From assembly GCA_002418205.1 (NCBI GenBank), contig DIDP01000087.1, positions 62,001 through 126,000 on the forward strand: a stretch of 64,000 nt of DNA, read 5' to 3'. Below, piece after piece: positions 14,996 to 23,726 of the stretch (position 1 is its first letter; the number at the start of each line of letters is the position of its first letter). Under the pieces are notes generated by a model. That model was given only the letters and a program-made list of their open reading frames with translations, did no database searches and was not told the DNA's origin. This DNA is from Anaerolineales bacterium UBA5797. GTDB taxonomy: Bacteria; Chloroflexota; Anaerolineae; Anaerolineales; Villigracilaceae. Both the position numbers and the translations under genes were made by a program.

Positions 14996-16969
14996 CTAAT
15001 CGCTCACGAGCTCGATGTAATCCCTGGTGACCACCTCACTGCCCGAAGCCCCAAGCAGGGCGAGCAGTTCGTTCACAAGCTGCGCCTTGTTCTGGGCGTC
15101 CTTGCGGCTCCAGGTGCGGCTCTTGATCTCCAGGAAACGCCCAAGCTTCGGCGTCGTCACATGATCGAGGTTCACGTAAAACTCGGTATCCTTGTATTTG
15201 ATCAGCCAGCGCAGACGTTCCTTTTCGATGGTCGTCACAGACTCAGGTTTGAAGTATTCGCGATAGAAACGCAGAGAGTTCGTGGCGGGTGCAAGGAAGC
15301 GGCTGCGCGACAACAACACGTCCCGTTCGAACTCGCCCTCGCGGATGACGCCAAGCAGTGTCAAACGTGCGCGCACATTCGAGACGTTGCCCTTCTCGTC
15401 CACAAAATCATCTTCGCGGAAGCGCAATCTGCCCTGTGACGGGTCATCGAATTGGAAGTAGGCATCATGTTGACTGTAATGCCGTTCGTACAGGATATCG
15501 ATCTCGTCCCGCATCAATGCCTGGACGATGGGATCTGCCTCCGTTATCCTGACCTTGAGCTGCACCTCGAACGACTCCTCCTCCATCGAGCCGCCCAACG
15601 CGATCAACTTCGACAACACGGACTGTTCGCGTTCGATCAGGAAGGCATCGATCTTTTGGGCAAGGTCCGCGGCGTGGGCGAGCAGTTCCTCCTCCTCTAC
15701 CGTCAACAATCGACGGTCGCGCATCACCCATTTGCCGTTGATCATCACATCGCTCACATCCGTCGATTTGCCGGCGTACACGATCTGGGCATAGGCGTTG
15801 TCCGACGATCGGCGGAAGGAGGGGGAGTTGTGAGTCGGGCTGAGGTCCACAAGGATCAGGTCGGCGCGGCGGCCCGGGGTCAGCGAACCGGTCAAATGTC
15901 CGATGTGAAGCGCCTGTGCGCCGAGCCGCGTGCCCATGAGCAGGGCCTGCGAGGCAGGCAGGGAGGTCGGATCGTTCGTCACAGCCTTGGCGATGAACGC
16001 CGCGAGGCGCACCTCCTCGAACATATCCAGGTCGTTGTTCGAGGCGGGACCATCCGTCCCGATGCCCACGTTGAGTCCAGTTTCGAGCATGCGGGTTACG
16101 GGCGCAAAGCCCGAGGCAAGTTTGAGGTTCGAGGAGGGGTTGTGTGAAATGCCCGCGCCCGCGTGATGCAACGTACGGATCTCGCCCGCGTCGATGTGGA
16201 CGCAGTGCGCCGCGATGACCTTGGCATCGAGCAGGCCTTGTTTCTTCACATATGGGATCACCGGCATGCCCTCGTCCCTGCGCATGTTCTCCACTTCGAA
16301 GGATGTCTCGGATAGATGGATGTGAAGCGGGACATCGAACTCCTGGGCAAGGCTGGCGGTTTCGCGCAGGATATCGGCAGTGGTCGTGTAGGGCGCGTGC
16401 GGCGCGATGGATGGGACGATGAGCGGATGGTCCTTCCAGCGCTGGATGTAGTCGCGCGCTTTTTCCATCGAGTCTTCGTAGGATTTCGCATCAGGCGTGG
16501 GGAACTTGAGAATGGATTGCCCGCAGACGGCGCGCATGCCTGCCTCGGCAGTCGCCTTCGCCACATCCTCCTCGTAGAAATACATGTCGTTGAAGGTGGT
16601 CACGCCGCTCCGGATCAACTCTGCGCAGGCGATGGACGTGCCGAGGCGCACGAATTCGGGAGAGGCGAATTCCCTTTCCACGGGCCACATGTAACCCTGC
16701 AGCCAGACGTCGAGGCGCAGGTCGTCGGCGATGCCGCGCAGGAGCGTCATCGGGACGTGCGTATGCGCGTTGACCAGACCCGGCATGAGCACTTTGCCTT
16801 TGCAGTCGATCGTCTCGTTTGCGGAGTATTCCTTCTTTACGTCATCTTCGAACCCGACCGCGACGATGCTGTCACCTTTTACAGCGACCGCGCCGGGGGT
16901 GTATTGATGCATGTCTTCATCCATTGTGAGGACGTATGCGTTGAGGAAGAGGATATCTGCTTGAGTCAT
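14996..16969 (-). CDS. Amidohydrolase (MtaD/SAH-deaminase type) fused to a CYTH domain
   Basis: A protein of 657 residues. Residues 1 to about 450 form a TRZ/ATZ-type amidohydrolase with a full metal site: NAHTHVPMTLLRG, then HIHLSE, IAAHCVHID and GTDGPASNND. This matches the family deaminating 5'-methylthioadenosine, S-adenosylhomocysteine or related adenosines. The last 190 residues form a CYTH (triphosphate-tunnel) domain, with EVQLKVRI in place of the usual ExExK, then arginine/lysine strands (LRFREDDFV, EKERLRWLIKY) and GRFLEIKSRTW. CYTH proteins usually hydrolyse inorganic or thiamine triphosphate, or make cAMP. The fusion is unusual and may link adenosine salvage to a triphosphate ligand. 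The first acidic pair is changed (E-x-Q-x-K), so catalysis by CYTH is uncertain. Confidence 0.82.
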   Translation of the reverse strand: MTQADILFLNAYVLTMDEDMHQYTPGAVAVKGDSIVAVGFEDDVKKEYSANETIDCKGKVLMPGLVNAHTHVPMTLLRGIADDLRLDVWLQGYMWPVEREFASPEFVRLGTSIACAELIRSGVTTFNDMYFYEEDVAKATAEAGMRAVCGQSILKFPTPDAKSYEDSMEKARDYIQRWKDHPLIVPSIAPHAPYTTTADILRETASLAQEFDVPLHIHLSETSFEVENMRRDEGMPVIPYVKKQGLLDAKVIAAHCVHIDAGEIRTLHHAGAGISHNPSSNLKLASGFAPVTRMLETGLNVGIGTDGPASNNDLDMFEEVRLAAFIAKAVTNDPTSLPASQALLMGTRLGAQALHIGHLTGSLTPGRRADLILVDLSPTHNSPSFRRSSDNAYAQIVYAGKSTDVSDVMINGKWVMRDRRLLTVEEEELLAHAADLAQKIDAFLIEREQSVLSKLIALGGSMEEESFEVQLKVRITEADPIVQALMRDEIDILYERHYSQHDAYFQFDDPSQGRLRFREDDFVDEKGNVSNVRARLTLLGVIREGEFERDVLLSRSRFLAPATNSLRFYREYFKPESVTTIEKERLRWLIKYKDTEFYVNLDHVTTPKLGRFLEIKSRTWSRKDAQNKAQLVNELLALLGASGSEVVTRDYIELVSD

Positions 16970-17071
16970 GTATTCTCCATTGCCGTCGTCCCGAATGGTG
17001 ACGATGGGCGATCGTTGATGCGAACTTTGGAATTATGATGCGCCCTGGCTTTGCCCGGCGCGGCGGTTTTA

Positions 17072-18043
17072 TTATGGCATGAAATTCAGAAGCACCTTCA
17101 ATGCTTTTAGATTCTTGTCGAAATCGGTGTCCTTGTGGTTGGCGAGCTCCATATCCACAGCCGCGCCGACCCCGTTCTCGATCGCCCAATCGGCGAGCGT
17201 GCCGGTGTAGCCGCAGCCGGTGTCGATGGGCGGATAGGGATAGCCGGTCGCTTTTGCCAGTGACTTTGCCAGCCGAATCGAATCGGGCGCCCACGGATCG
17301 CCGCCGGGGAAGACCCCCAGCGCGGCGCTGTGATAACTGATCAATCCCAGTAAGGCATGTGAATCGATGAAGTTCATCACGGTCCTGGTCTCGGGCTCCG
17401 AGCCGCCGTACAAACCGCCCGTGGTGGGACGATAGATCCAGCAGCCATCCCGGTTCCAATCTGCGACCCAGTTCTTGGATGGGAAGTTGCGGTTCAAGTC
17501 CACGCCGTTGTTGTTGACGCGTCCATCCACGCCGTTGGCGCGCGCCTCCCCGTCCGGGTTCATGTTGCGGATGATGTACAGTGTTGCATCCGTCGGGATG
17601 ACTTCCGGGTGTTCGTTGATGTGTTTGATCAGTTCATTGGCAAGCCCGATGGTGTTCTGTTCGTAGCCGCCGTGGATGCCTGCCACGATCAAATATTTCT
17701 TTTCGCCCGCGCCGAACGTATACAGGTCAATGGGACGACCCTGCAGCGAGTAGCCGATGATGTTTGGGCGTTGTCCGTTTTCGAGGACGAACGGCGTGGA
17801 GGTTTCAAAGACCGGCGGGGTATAGAACGGATTCGGTGTGAGGGTCGGCAGGAAATAACTGGTTGGAGGCGCCACCTGCACGGACTCAGGTCCCTGCGTT
17901 TCGACGGACTGTCCGTTCGCGGCGAGGGCGCGTTGGTTGGTGAAATACAAACCACCCGCGATCAGAATGCATAAAAAAAATGCGCCGTTTATGCCCCAGA
18001 TCAAATATACCCAGGTGTGCGACGAGCGTTTCCCGCGCCTCAT
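17072..18043 (-). CDS. M14 family zinc carboxypeptidase, membrane-anchored
   Basis: A protein of 323 residues with an N-terminal anchor (about 10-32, VYLIWGINGAFFLCILIAGG). A proline/threonine-rich linker leads to the M14 domain. Zinc ligands are seen in GIHGGYEQN (HxxE) and YHSAALG (His); the arginine site is in DLNRNFPSKNW and the catalytic glutamate in DMELANH. These enzymes trim C-terminal residues or peptidoglycan stem peptides outside the cell. The start directly follows the cinA stop with one base between, so the two are likely translationally coupled. Confidence 0.88.
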   Translation of the reverse strand: MRRGKRSSHTWVYLIWGINGAFFLCILIAGGLYFTNQRALAANGQSVETQGPESVQVAPPTSYFLPTLTPNPFYTPPVFETSTPFVLENGQRPNIIGYSLQGRPIDLYTFGAGEKKYLIVAGIHGGYEQNTIGLANELIKHINEHPEVIPTDATLYIIRNMNPDGEARANGVDGRVNNNGVDLNRNFPSKNWVADWNRDGCWIYRPTTGGLYGGSEPETRTVMNFIDSHALLGLISYHSAALGVFPGGDPWAPDSIRLAKSLAKATGYPYPPIDTGCGYTGTLADWAIENGVGAAVDMELANHKDTDFDKNLKALKVLLNFMP

Positions 18044-18044
18044 C

Positions 18045-19172
18045 TCACTCCGACTCCCTGGCGCGGGTCCGCAGCCAGTTCAAAGCCAGATTGACCGACC
18101 AGCGCGGCAGGCTGCGCGGCGGTCCGCCGTAGGTGATGCGATGGGTCTTTTCGCCGTGCGGCGTGATGAGCGCCATCTCCGCGGCGCGTTCCTCCAGATA
18201 GACGGCAACGCCCAGCGCAACATCTGCATGGGATTCGGCGCGGGCGGCGCGCAAGGCTCCCATAAGGGCATCAGGCGAAAGGTCCGTGAAGGATGCGGTG
18301 TTGGGGATCTTGCGTGCCAGTAATCCATCGAGTCCCGATTCGATGGCGGTCAGCGTCCAGCCGCGTTTGGCAACTTCGTTCAGTGCCGCGTCTTCGAGGC
18401 GGTCTTCGTCCGCACCGAAGATGTGATCGCCGAGTCGTTCGCGCGCCTGCTGTTCGATGTCTGCGATCATGACATCGGCTTCGGTTTCGTTCTTTGCCTT
18501 CGCGGCAATGCGGATGTCCACCACGCCGGTATGCGCCGCCAGCCCGACCGTGGGGTTGCTCAGGGTTTCGAGGTCCGCGATCTGTTCGTCGATCTGACCT
18601 TCGCCCAAGCCCGAACAATGCAGAATGCGGATCTTGATGATCTCGTCCAGGCTGTAACGTTTTTGCAGATAAGGGATGATCGATTCGTGCAGGATGTATT
18701 CCATTTCGTTCGGCACGCCCGGCAGCGAGATGACCGCGTTGCGCTCGGTCTCGACGATGAAGCAGGGCGCGGTGCCAACCGGATTGGGAACGCCGATCGC
18801 GCCTTTGGGAACATACGCCTGTCGTTTTTGATTCTCGGAAGGCTTGCGCCCGTAACGCGAGATGATCTCGACGACCTGCCCCCACAGTTCTTCACGAAAT
18901 TCAAGCTCGACGCCCGCCGCACGCGCGACCGCTTCGCGCGTGGGATCGTCCACGGTGGGACCCAGCCCGCCGGTGGTGATGACGATCTTGGCGCGGTTCA
19001 TGGAATTGCGGATCGACTCGGCGATGCGTTCGACGTTATCGCCGATGGTCATCGTGCGATACAGGTCCACGCCCATACCGCGCAATGTGCGCGCGATGTG
19101 CCGCGTGTTCGTGTCCACGATCTCGCCGAGCAATATTTCTGTTCCGATGGTGATGATCTCTGCTGAAGGCAT
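18045..19172 (-). CDS. cinA: CinA-type protein with a degenerate C-terminal domain
   Basis: A protein of 375 residues. The N-terminal molybdopterin-binding-like domain is well kept (EIITIGTEILLGEIVDTNT, ITTGGLGPTVDDPTREA, PGVPNEMEYIL) and corresponds to the ADP-ribose/NMN pyrophosphatase half of CinA. The C-terminal nicotinamide-nucleotide deamidase half normally has an ESCTGG active site. Here the matching place reads AIESGLDGLLARKI, so the deamidase is probably inactive. The start at MPSAEI (19172) is preferred over in-frame starts further upstream because it begins at the first beta strand. It is followed directly by the M14 peptidase gene. Confidence 0.88.
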   Translation of the reverse strand: MPSAEIITIGTEILLGEIVDTNTRHIARTLRGMGVDLYRTMTIGDNVERIAESIRNSMNRAKIVITTGGLGPTVDDPTREAVARAAGVELEFREELWGQVVEIISRYGRKPSENQKRQAYVPKGAIGVPNPVGTAPCFIVETERNAVISLPGVPNEMEYILHESIIPYLQKRYSLDEIIKIRILHCSGLGEGQIDEQIADLETLSNPTVGLAAHTGVVDIRIAAKAKNETEADVMIADIEQQARERLGDHIFGADEDRLEDAALNEVAKRGWTLTAIESGLDGLLARKIPNTASFTDLSPDALMGALRAARAESHADVALGVAVYLEERAAEMALITPHGEKTHRITYGGPPRSLPRWSVNLALNWLRTRARESE

Positions 19173-19228
19173 ATGGAAACTCAAGGCGGCGTCCTTGCCG
19201 CCGTCTCCGGCGGCAAGGAGCGGGGGAT

Positions 19229-20383
19229 TTAAACTACATTGTACTCTTTTATCAATCGTCCTTCGTCGAAGCGCGCCAGGTCGAGCATCGAAACATCGAC
19301 GGTGGAAAATGTACCATCCAATATTAATTCGCTCATTAATTTGCCCGAGACGGGTCCGTGCATGAAACCATGCCCCGAAAAACCGGTGCAAAGGAGAAAG
19401 CCCTCCACATTCGTCTTCCCATAGATCGGGTGCGCGTCCGGCGTCACTTCGTACAGACCAGCCCAATGCGCGGCGCGGCTTGCCTTTTCGAGCTGGGGCA
19501 GCCGTTCGAGCGCGGCTTCAAAGTTGACCAGTTCGAACTCTTCATCCACGCTCTGGTCGAACCCGGGTTTTTCATTTTGATTGCTCATCCCGATCAGCAG
19601 CCCCTCGCCTTCGCGGTGAAAATATAAAGACCGGGCAAAATCGATGACAAACGGAAAATCATCCGGGACCTCCTTCAAGGGATCGGTTGTGAACATCTGC
19701 CTGCGAAGCGGGACGATGGGGAGGTGGACTCCCGCCAGCGCGCCGATCTGACCCGCCCAGGGTCCTGCCGCGTTCAGGATCAGGCGCGTCTCGATTGCGC
19801 CCAATGTTGTTTCCACCCCTTCGACCTTGTCTCCGCTGAGGCGGATCCCCGTCACCTCCATGTTGTTGACGGCTTTGACTCCCAGCCTCTGCGCGGCGCT
19901 GATGTATCCCATCACAACGCTGTTCGGATCGACAATGCCGTCCTTTTGGTTGAACGTTCCTGCGATGGCGTCCTCAAATTGCATCAGCGGCAGGCGTTCG
20001 CGCACTTCGTCCCCGCTTAATAGTTGAGTCTCCACGCCGAGGCTGTTCTGCAATTCGACATTGTGCCTGAATGTTGCCGCATCCTTTTCGTCCGTTGCCA
20101 CAAGGAGATAACCGCATTGGCGATAGTTCACATCCTGCCCGATCTCCTCCTTGAAGCGTTCGATCATCGGCAGGCTTGCAAGCGAAAGTTTTACGTTGAT
20201 CGCAGTGGAAAACTGGTAACGGACTCCGCCCGCGCAGCGCCCTGTCGCGCCGGTGCCGAAAAATTCCTCCTTTTCGAGCAATACGATGTTCTTCGACCCG
20301 CGCATTGCGAGGTGATACGCCGCGCTGGCCCCCATGACCCCTCCACCGATGATGACAATGTCTGCTGTGTTTGGTATGTCCAT
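19229..20383 (-). CDS. FAD-dependent amino-acid oxidoreductase (DAO family)
   Basis: A protein of 384 residues with an N-terminal dinucleotide fold (ADIVIIGGGVMGASAAYHLA) and an FAD-contacting segment (LLEKEEFFGTGATGRCAGGV). The DAO-type C-terminus reads GLYEVTPDAHPIYGKT and GFSGHGFMHGP. Family members include the sarcosine oxidase beta subunit, glycine oxidase and D-amino-acid dehydrogenases; the overall layout is closest to sarcosine/proline-type oxidases, but the substrate is not certain. It lies downstream of the ornithine-cyclodeaminase-like gene on the same strand, with only a repeat between, suggesting a shared role in amino acid or imine breakdown. Confidence 0.85.
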   Translation of the reverse strand: MDIPNTADIVIIGGGVMGASAAYHLAMRGSKNIVLLEKEEFFGTGATGRCAGGVRYQFSTAINVKLSLASLPMIERFKEEIGQDVNYRQCGYLLVATDEKDAATFRHNVELQNSLGVETQLLSGDEVRERLPLMQFEDAIAGTFNQKDGIVDPNSVVMGYISAAQRLGVKAVNNMEVTGIRLSGDKVEGVETTLGAIETRLILNAAGPWAGQIGALAGVHLPIVPLRRQMFTTDPLKEVPDDFPFVIDFARSLYFHREGEGLLIGMSNQNEKPGFDQSVDEEFELVNFEAALERLPQLEKASRAAHWAGLYEVTPDAHPIYGKTNVEGFLLCTGFSGHGFMHGPVSGKLMSELILDGTFSTVDVSMLDLARFDEGRLIKEYNVV

Positions 20384-20400
20384 ATGATCTCTTGTTTGAT

Positions 20401-20499
20401 GTCATTGCGAGCGCAGTTTGCGAAGCAATCTCCCGTTTTCAAATGGATGTTTCGCAAAACTTGCCGGGGATTGCTTCCCCGCTCCGCGGGTCGCAATGA
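20401..20499. repeat. Dispersed palindromic repeat, copy 3
   Basis: The ends gtcattgcgagc and tcgcaatga are inverted copies; inner gaagcaatctccc pairs with ggggattgcttc. It fills the whole gap between the FAD oxidoreductase start and the ornithine-cyclodeaminase-like stop, abutting the stop codon. Confidence 0.75.
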
Positions 20500-21489
20500 T
20501 TAAAACTCCACTTCCGTGCCGATGTTCATTTTACGGGCGTTTTCGAGTGCGGTCTTCGCCGCCATCGCGTCCTGAACCGCGATGCCGACCGATTTAAAAT
20601 AGGTGATCTCTTCCTCCGTCGCTCTGCCGGTCTTTCTTCCCAATACGATCTCACCCAATTCCGCATGGATGTGCGATTCGTCGAAGAGACCCGCGCGCAT
20701 GGGTTGGATGAGGTCGCCCGCCTCCTCCAGCGACGCGGAGCGCGAGTCGACCACAACCTTTGCGCGCCGAACCGTCTCCGCGGGGATTTCCTGCATCTCC
20801 GGCGTGTATGCGCCAACGGCGGAAATGTGCGTTCCCGGTTTCAGGTTCTTATCATCGAAGACCGGCTGTGTGGAGGTTGTCGCTGTGCAGATGATATCTG
20901 CATTTTCAACTGCCTCTTTTGCACTTGAAGCGACTCGAATGTCGGTTGGGATCGGACCTTTGCCTTTCATTTCTTCGGCGAACTCTTCGGCCTTATTACG
21001 ATCTGAATCGAAGATGTGAACCGTTTCGATGTTTCGCGCCGTGCAGGCGGCTTCGAGTTGGGTGCGTCCCTGCGCGCCTGCACCGAAGATCGCGGCAACT
21101 TTGCTGTCGGCACGGGAGAGCAGGTCGATTGCCGCGCCGCCCGCCGCGCCCGTGCGGGTGGCGGTCAGCGAACTGCCTTCGAGCAATGCCTGCGCGCGCC
21201 CGGTCTCCGGGTCGAAAACCAGAACTGCAGCCTGGATGTAGGCGAGTCCGCGGGCGGGGTTGGTGGGGAACAATGAAGCAGCCTTGATCGCCAGCGCCCG
21301 ACCATCCTCAGCATGAACGTAGGCGGGCATGAAAAGACTCAGCGCATCGCTGTTCGGGATGGGCAAACGCGTCCGAAGTGGCACAACAGCCGTCCCGTTG
21401 GAGAGGGAGGCGAAGGCTTTTTTCATCGCTTCGATCGCTTCATTCATTGGCAAAGCCTTGCGGACTTCTTCCGCTGTCAATATGAGCAT
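20500..21489 (-). CDS. Ornithine cyclodeaminase / mu-crystallin family protein
   Basis: A protein of 329 residues. The substrate domain comes first (RTRLPIPNSDALSLFMPAYV, ALAIKAASLFPTNPARGL). A Rossmann NAD(P) domain follows (AAIFGAGAQGRTQLEA, then VHIFDSDRNKAEEFAEEM, DIICTATTSTQPVFD and GTHISAVGAY). Members convert ornithine to proline and ammonia, or reduce cyclic imines, or act as alanine dehydrogenase. With the neighbouring DAO oxidase this fits proline or imino-acid metabolism, but the substrate is inferred only. The start MLILTAEEVRKALPM is the normal family start. Confidence 0.88.
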   Translation of the reverse strand: MLILTAEEVRKALPMNEAIEAMKKAFASLSNGTAVVPLRTRLPIPNSDALSLFMPAYVHAEDGRALAIKAASLFPTNPARGLAYIQAAVLVFDPETGRAQALLEGSSLTATRTGAAGGAAIDLLSRADSKVAAIFGAGAQGRTQLEAACTARNIETVHIFDSDRNKAEEFAEEMKGKGPIPTDIRVASSAKEAVENADIICTATTSTQPVFDDKNLKPGTHISAVGAYTPEMQEIPAETVRRAKVVVDSRSASLEEAGDLIQPMRAGLFDESHIHAELGEIVLGRKTGRATEEEITYFKSVGIAVQDAMAAKTALENARKMNIGTEVEF

Positions 21490-21504
21490 GGTGGCATCCG
21501 TTCC

Positions 21505-22116
21505 TTATGAGTTGTCAGGGTCGCATCCCTCGGGTTTTTGCCAGTGATCTGTGATCATGGCTTCGACATTGGGGGGAGTGCAGGAGAGCCAAGGTTGGTC
21601 GATCAGGTTGGCGGCTCTAAGTCCCTGGAGGCAGGGATCATCAATCTCGGTCAGCACCAGAGCACCGTCCTCCAGTCTCCATTTGTAAACGCCGGTGTCC
21701 CAGTTGCAGTAGGGGTCATTGAAAAGATACAGGCGATCGTCGGAGACAGTGTAGGAACCGAGACTGCGCCAGCCGTTCATGGTGTAATAAATCCTGAATA
21801 TGCCTTTGCTAAGGCTGAGTTTCCATAGTCCGCCTTCGAGGGCATAATCGGGGCAGCGCTTGCATGGGAACGGCGTGGCAAGGCGTGGGTTGATCTTGAC
21901 ATAGGTGGCATCCAGAATCGTCGGCTCCAGAGGCGGCAGTGGTGTTGTCCATGGCACAGGTGTGTGCTGGAACAACGCGTTCCAGATATCCGTGGGTGTG
22001 CCCGCAGGCGCTGAAGCGGATGGGCTGGGTGTTTCACCCGGACTCGATTGTGGTGAACAGGCGGCTGTCAATAAGAAGAGGGTTGTAACGAGTAGAGGTA
22101 AGGTTTGTTTTTTCAT
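21505..22116 (-). CDS. Lipoprotein of unknown function
   Basis: A protein of 203 residues. The signal peptide ends in a lipobox (LLTAAC), and a Ser/Pro/Thr-rich linker leads to a domain of about 150 residues with several cysteines (PCKRCPDYALEGG, DPYCNWDTG, DDPCLQG). The middle (GLWKLSLSKGIFRIYYTMN, SYTVSDDRLYLFNDPYC) looks like an antiparallel beta-barrel, lipocalin-like in character. No catalytic motif is seen. It is separated from the liv operon by a terminator hairpin and lies 15 bases before the cyclodeaminase-like gene on the same strand. Confidence 0.7.
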   Translation of the reverse strand: MKKQTLPLLVTTLFLLTAACSPQSSPGETPSPSASAPAGTPTDIWNALFQHTPVPWTTPLPPLEPTILDATYVKINPRLATPFPCKRCPDYALEGGLWKLSLSKGIFRIYYTMNGWRSLGSYTVSDDRLYLFNDPYCNWDTGVYKWRLEDGALVLTEIDDPCLQGLRAANLIDQPWLSCTPPNVEAMITDHWQKPEGCDPDNS

Positions 22117-22136
22117 GGCTGATATTTTATAACAAA

Positions 22137-22168
22137 AAGCGCAGAGAGATTGGCATCGCTCTGCGCTT
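22137..22168 (-). terminator. Terminator of the liv operon
   Basis: The arms aagcgcagag (22137-22146) and ctctgcgctt (22159-22168) pair perfectly. Read on the minus strand the stem is followed by a T-run (gctttttg), placing a Rho-independent terminator just after livF. Confidence 0.8.
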
Positions 22169-22184
22169 AAGCGGCGAATGGGCT

Positions 22185-22898
22185 TTATTCCATGCCCAGA
22201 TAGGCTTTTTGGACGGTCGAGTTTTTTTGCAATTTGTCGGCGGAATCGCTCAAAATGATCTCGCCGGTCTGGAGCACGTAACCGCGATGGGCGACACCGA
22301 GAGCCATGAGGGCATTTTGTTCCACCAGCAGGATCGTGACGCCCTCCTTGTTGACCTGTTCGATGGTGTCGAAGATCACTTCAACCAGCACCGGCGCAAG
22401 ACCCATGGACGGCTCGTCCATGAGCAGGATGCTTGGGTTTGCCATAAGGGCGCGCCCGGTGGCGAGCATTTGCTGTTCTCCACCTGAGAGCGTGCCGGCA
22501 ACTTGTGAACGACGGTCCTTTAGGCGCGGAAAGAGGCCGAAGATTCTTTCGATGTTTTTATTGACTTGATCCTTGCTCTTCAGGCTGAATGCACCCATCT
22601 CAAGGTTTTCCATGACGGTGAGGCGTGCAAACACCCCGCGTCCCTCGGGAACCATGGCAATACCCTTGTATACAATGTCATGGGCCTTGTATTGGGTAAG
22701 GTCTTCCCCCTCCAGTTTTACACGGCCTTCACGCGGCTTGAGCAATCCGCAGATCGTCCGCAGGGTGGTGGTCTTGCCCGCGCCATTTCCGCCGATCAAG
22801 GTGACGATCTCGCCTTTTTCCACCGTCAGTGAAATGCCCTTCAAGGCATGGATGTTTCCGTAATATGTGTGTAGGTTTTCGACTTCAAGGAGTGGCAT
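22185..22898 (-). CDS. livF: Branched-chain amino acid ABC transporter, ATP-binding protein LivF
   Basis: A protein of 237 residues, the normal LivF size. It has Walker A (IGGNGAGKTTTLRTI), the signature TLSGGEQQMLATGRAL, Walker B (ILLMDEPSMGLAP) and the family ending with the H-loop replaced as usual in LivF (LLVEQNALMAL). It hydrolyses ATP with LivG to drive uptake through LivH/LivM. It is the last gene of livKHMGF, 15 bases after livG and followed by a terminator. Confidence 0.95.
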   Translation of the reverse strand: MPLLEVENLHTYYGNIHALKGISLTVEKGEIVTLIGGNGAGKTTTLRTICGLLKPREGRVKLEGEDLTQYKAHDIVYKGIAMVPEGRGVFARLTVMENLEMGAFSLKSKDQVNKNIERIFGLFPRLKDRRSQVAGTLSGGEQQMLATGRALMANPSILLMDEPSMGLAPVLVEVIFDTIEQVNKEGVTILLVEQNALMALGVAHRGYVLQTGEIILSDSADKLQKNSTVQKAYLGME

Positions 22899-22913
22899 GG
22901 TTATCTCTCCGGC

Positions 22914-23711
22914 TTATGCAACGGGTTGGACCTGCCCCAAGCCACTGGCAGCGCCGCGTCCGAGGTAAGCCTCGATCACTTGGGGATTGTTTTGGATCTC
23001 GACGGGTGTCCCCTCCGCAATCTTCTCGCCGAAATCCAGGACTGTGATCTTTTCCGAGATACTCATCACCACGCGCATCTGGTGTTCGATCAACAGGATC
23101 GTGATTTCGAGTTCGTCGCGCAGACGACGGATGAAGTGCACCATCTCCTGGGTCTCGCTGGGATTCATCCCTGCAGTGGGTTCGTCCAGGAGCAGGAGCT
23201 TTGGCCGGCTGGCAAGCGCCCGGGCAATCTCGAGACGCCTCTGGGCACCGTAGGGCAGATTCATCGCCATTAAATCTCCCTTGCCGCGCAACCCGACGAA
23301 TTGCAATAAACGTTTTGCTTCTTCGACCGATTCCTTTTCCTCCTGAACCGTCCTGCGATCGCGGATGATACTGCCGACCAGATTGGCTTTCAGGTGCGGG
23401 TGCATTCCGACCAGGATATTTTCGACCGCGGTCATGTTCTTGAACAGGCGGATGTTCTGGTATGTGCGCGATACTCCAAGATGGGTGACCCGGTCCGGAG
23501 AAAGTCCAGTGATGTTTTGACCTTCAAGCGAGATCACACCTTCTTCGGGGGTATAGAATCCCGTTACGCAGTTGAAAAATGTGGTCTTTCCAGCGCCATT
23601 CGGACCAATGATGCTGTATATTGCCTTTTCGTTGACCTCAAGATCGATCTTGCTGAGTGCGTTGAGCCCACCGAAACGCTTGGTAACTCCTTTTGCAACA
23701 AGTATGGCCAT
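22914..23711 (-). CDS. livG: Branched-chain amino acid ABC transporter, ATP-binding protein LivG
   Basis: A protein of 265 residues. Walker A (GPNGAGKTTFFNCVTGF), the LivG-type insert of about 20 residues (GMHPHLKANLVGSIIRD), the Q-x-R signature region (LPYGAQRRLEIARALASRP), Walker B (LLLDEPTAGMNP) and the H-loop (LLIEHQMRVVM) are all intact. It pairs with LivF as the ATPase heterodimer of a high-affinity amino acid importer. It lies 15 bases after livM on the same strand. Confidence 0.95.
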   Translation of the reverse strand: MAILVAKGVTKRFGGLNALSKIDLEVNEKAIYSIIGPNGAGKTTFFNCVTGFYTPEEGVISLEGQNITGLSPDRVTHLGVSRTYQNIRLFKNMTAVENILVGMHPHLKANLVGSIIRDRRTVQEEKESVEEAKRLLQFVGLRGKGDLMAMNLPYGAQRRLEIARALASRPKLLLLDEPTAGMNPSETQEMVHFIRRLRDELEITILLIEHQMRVVMSISEKITVLDFGEKIAEGTPVEIQNNPQVIEAYLGRGAASGLGQVQPVA

Positions 23712-23726
23712 CGTATCCTCTCCTCG

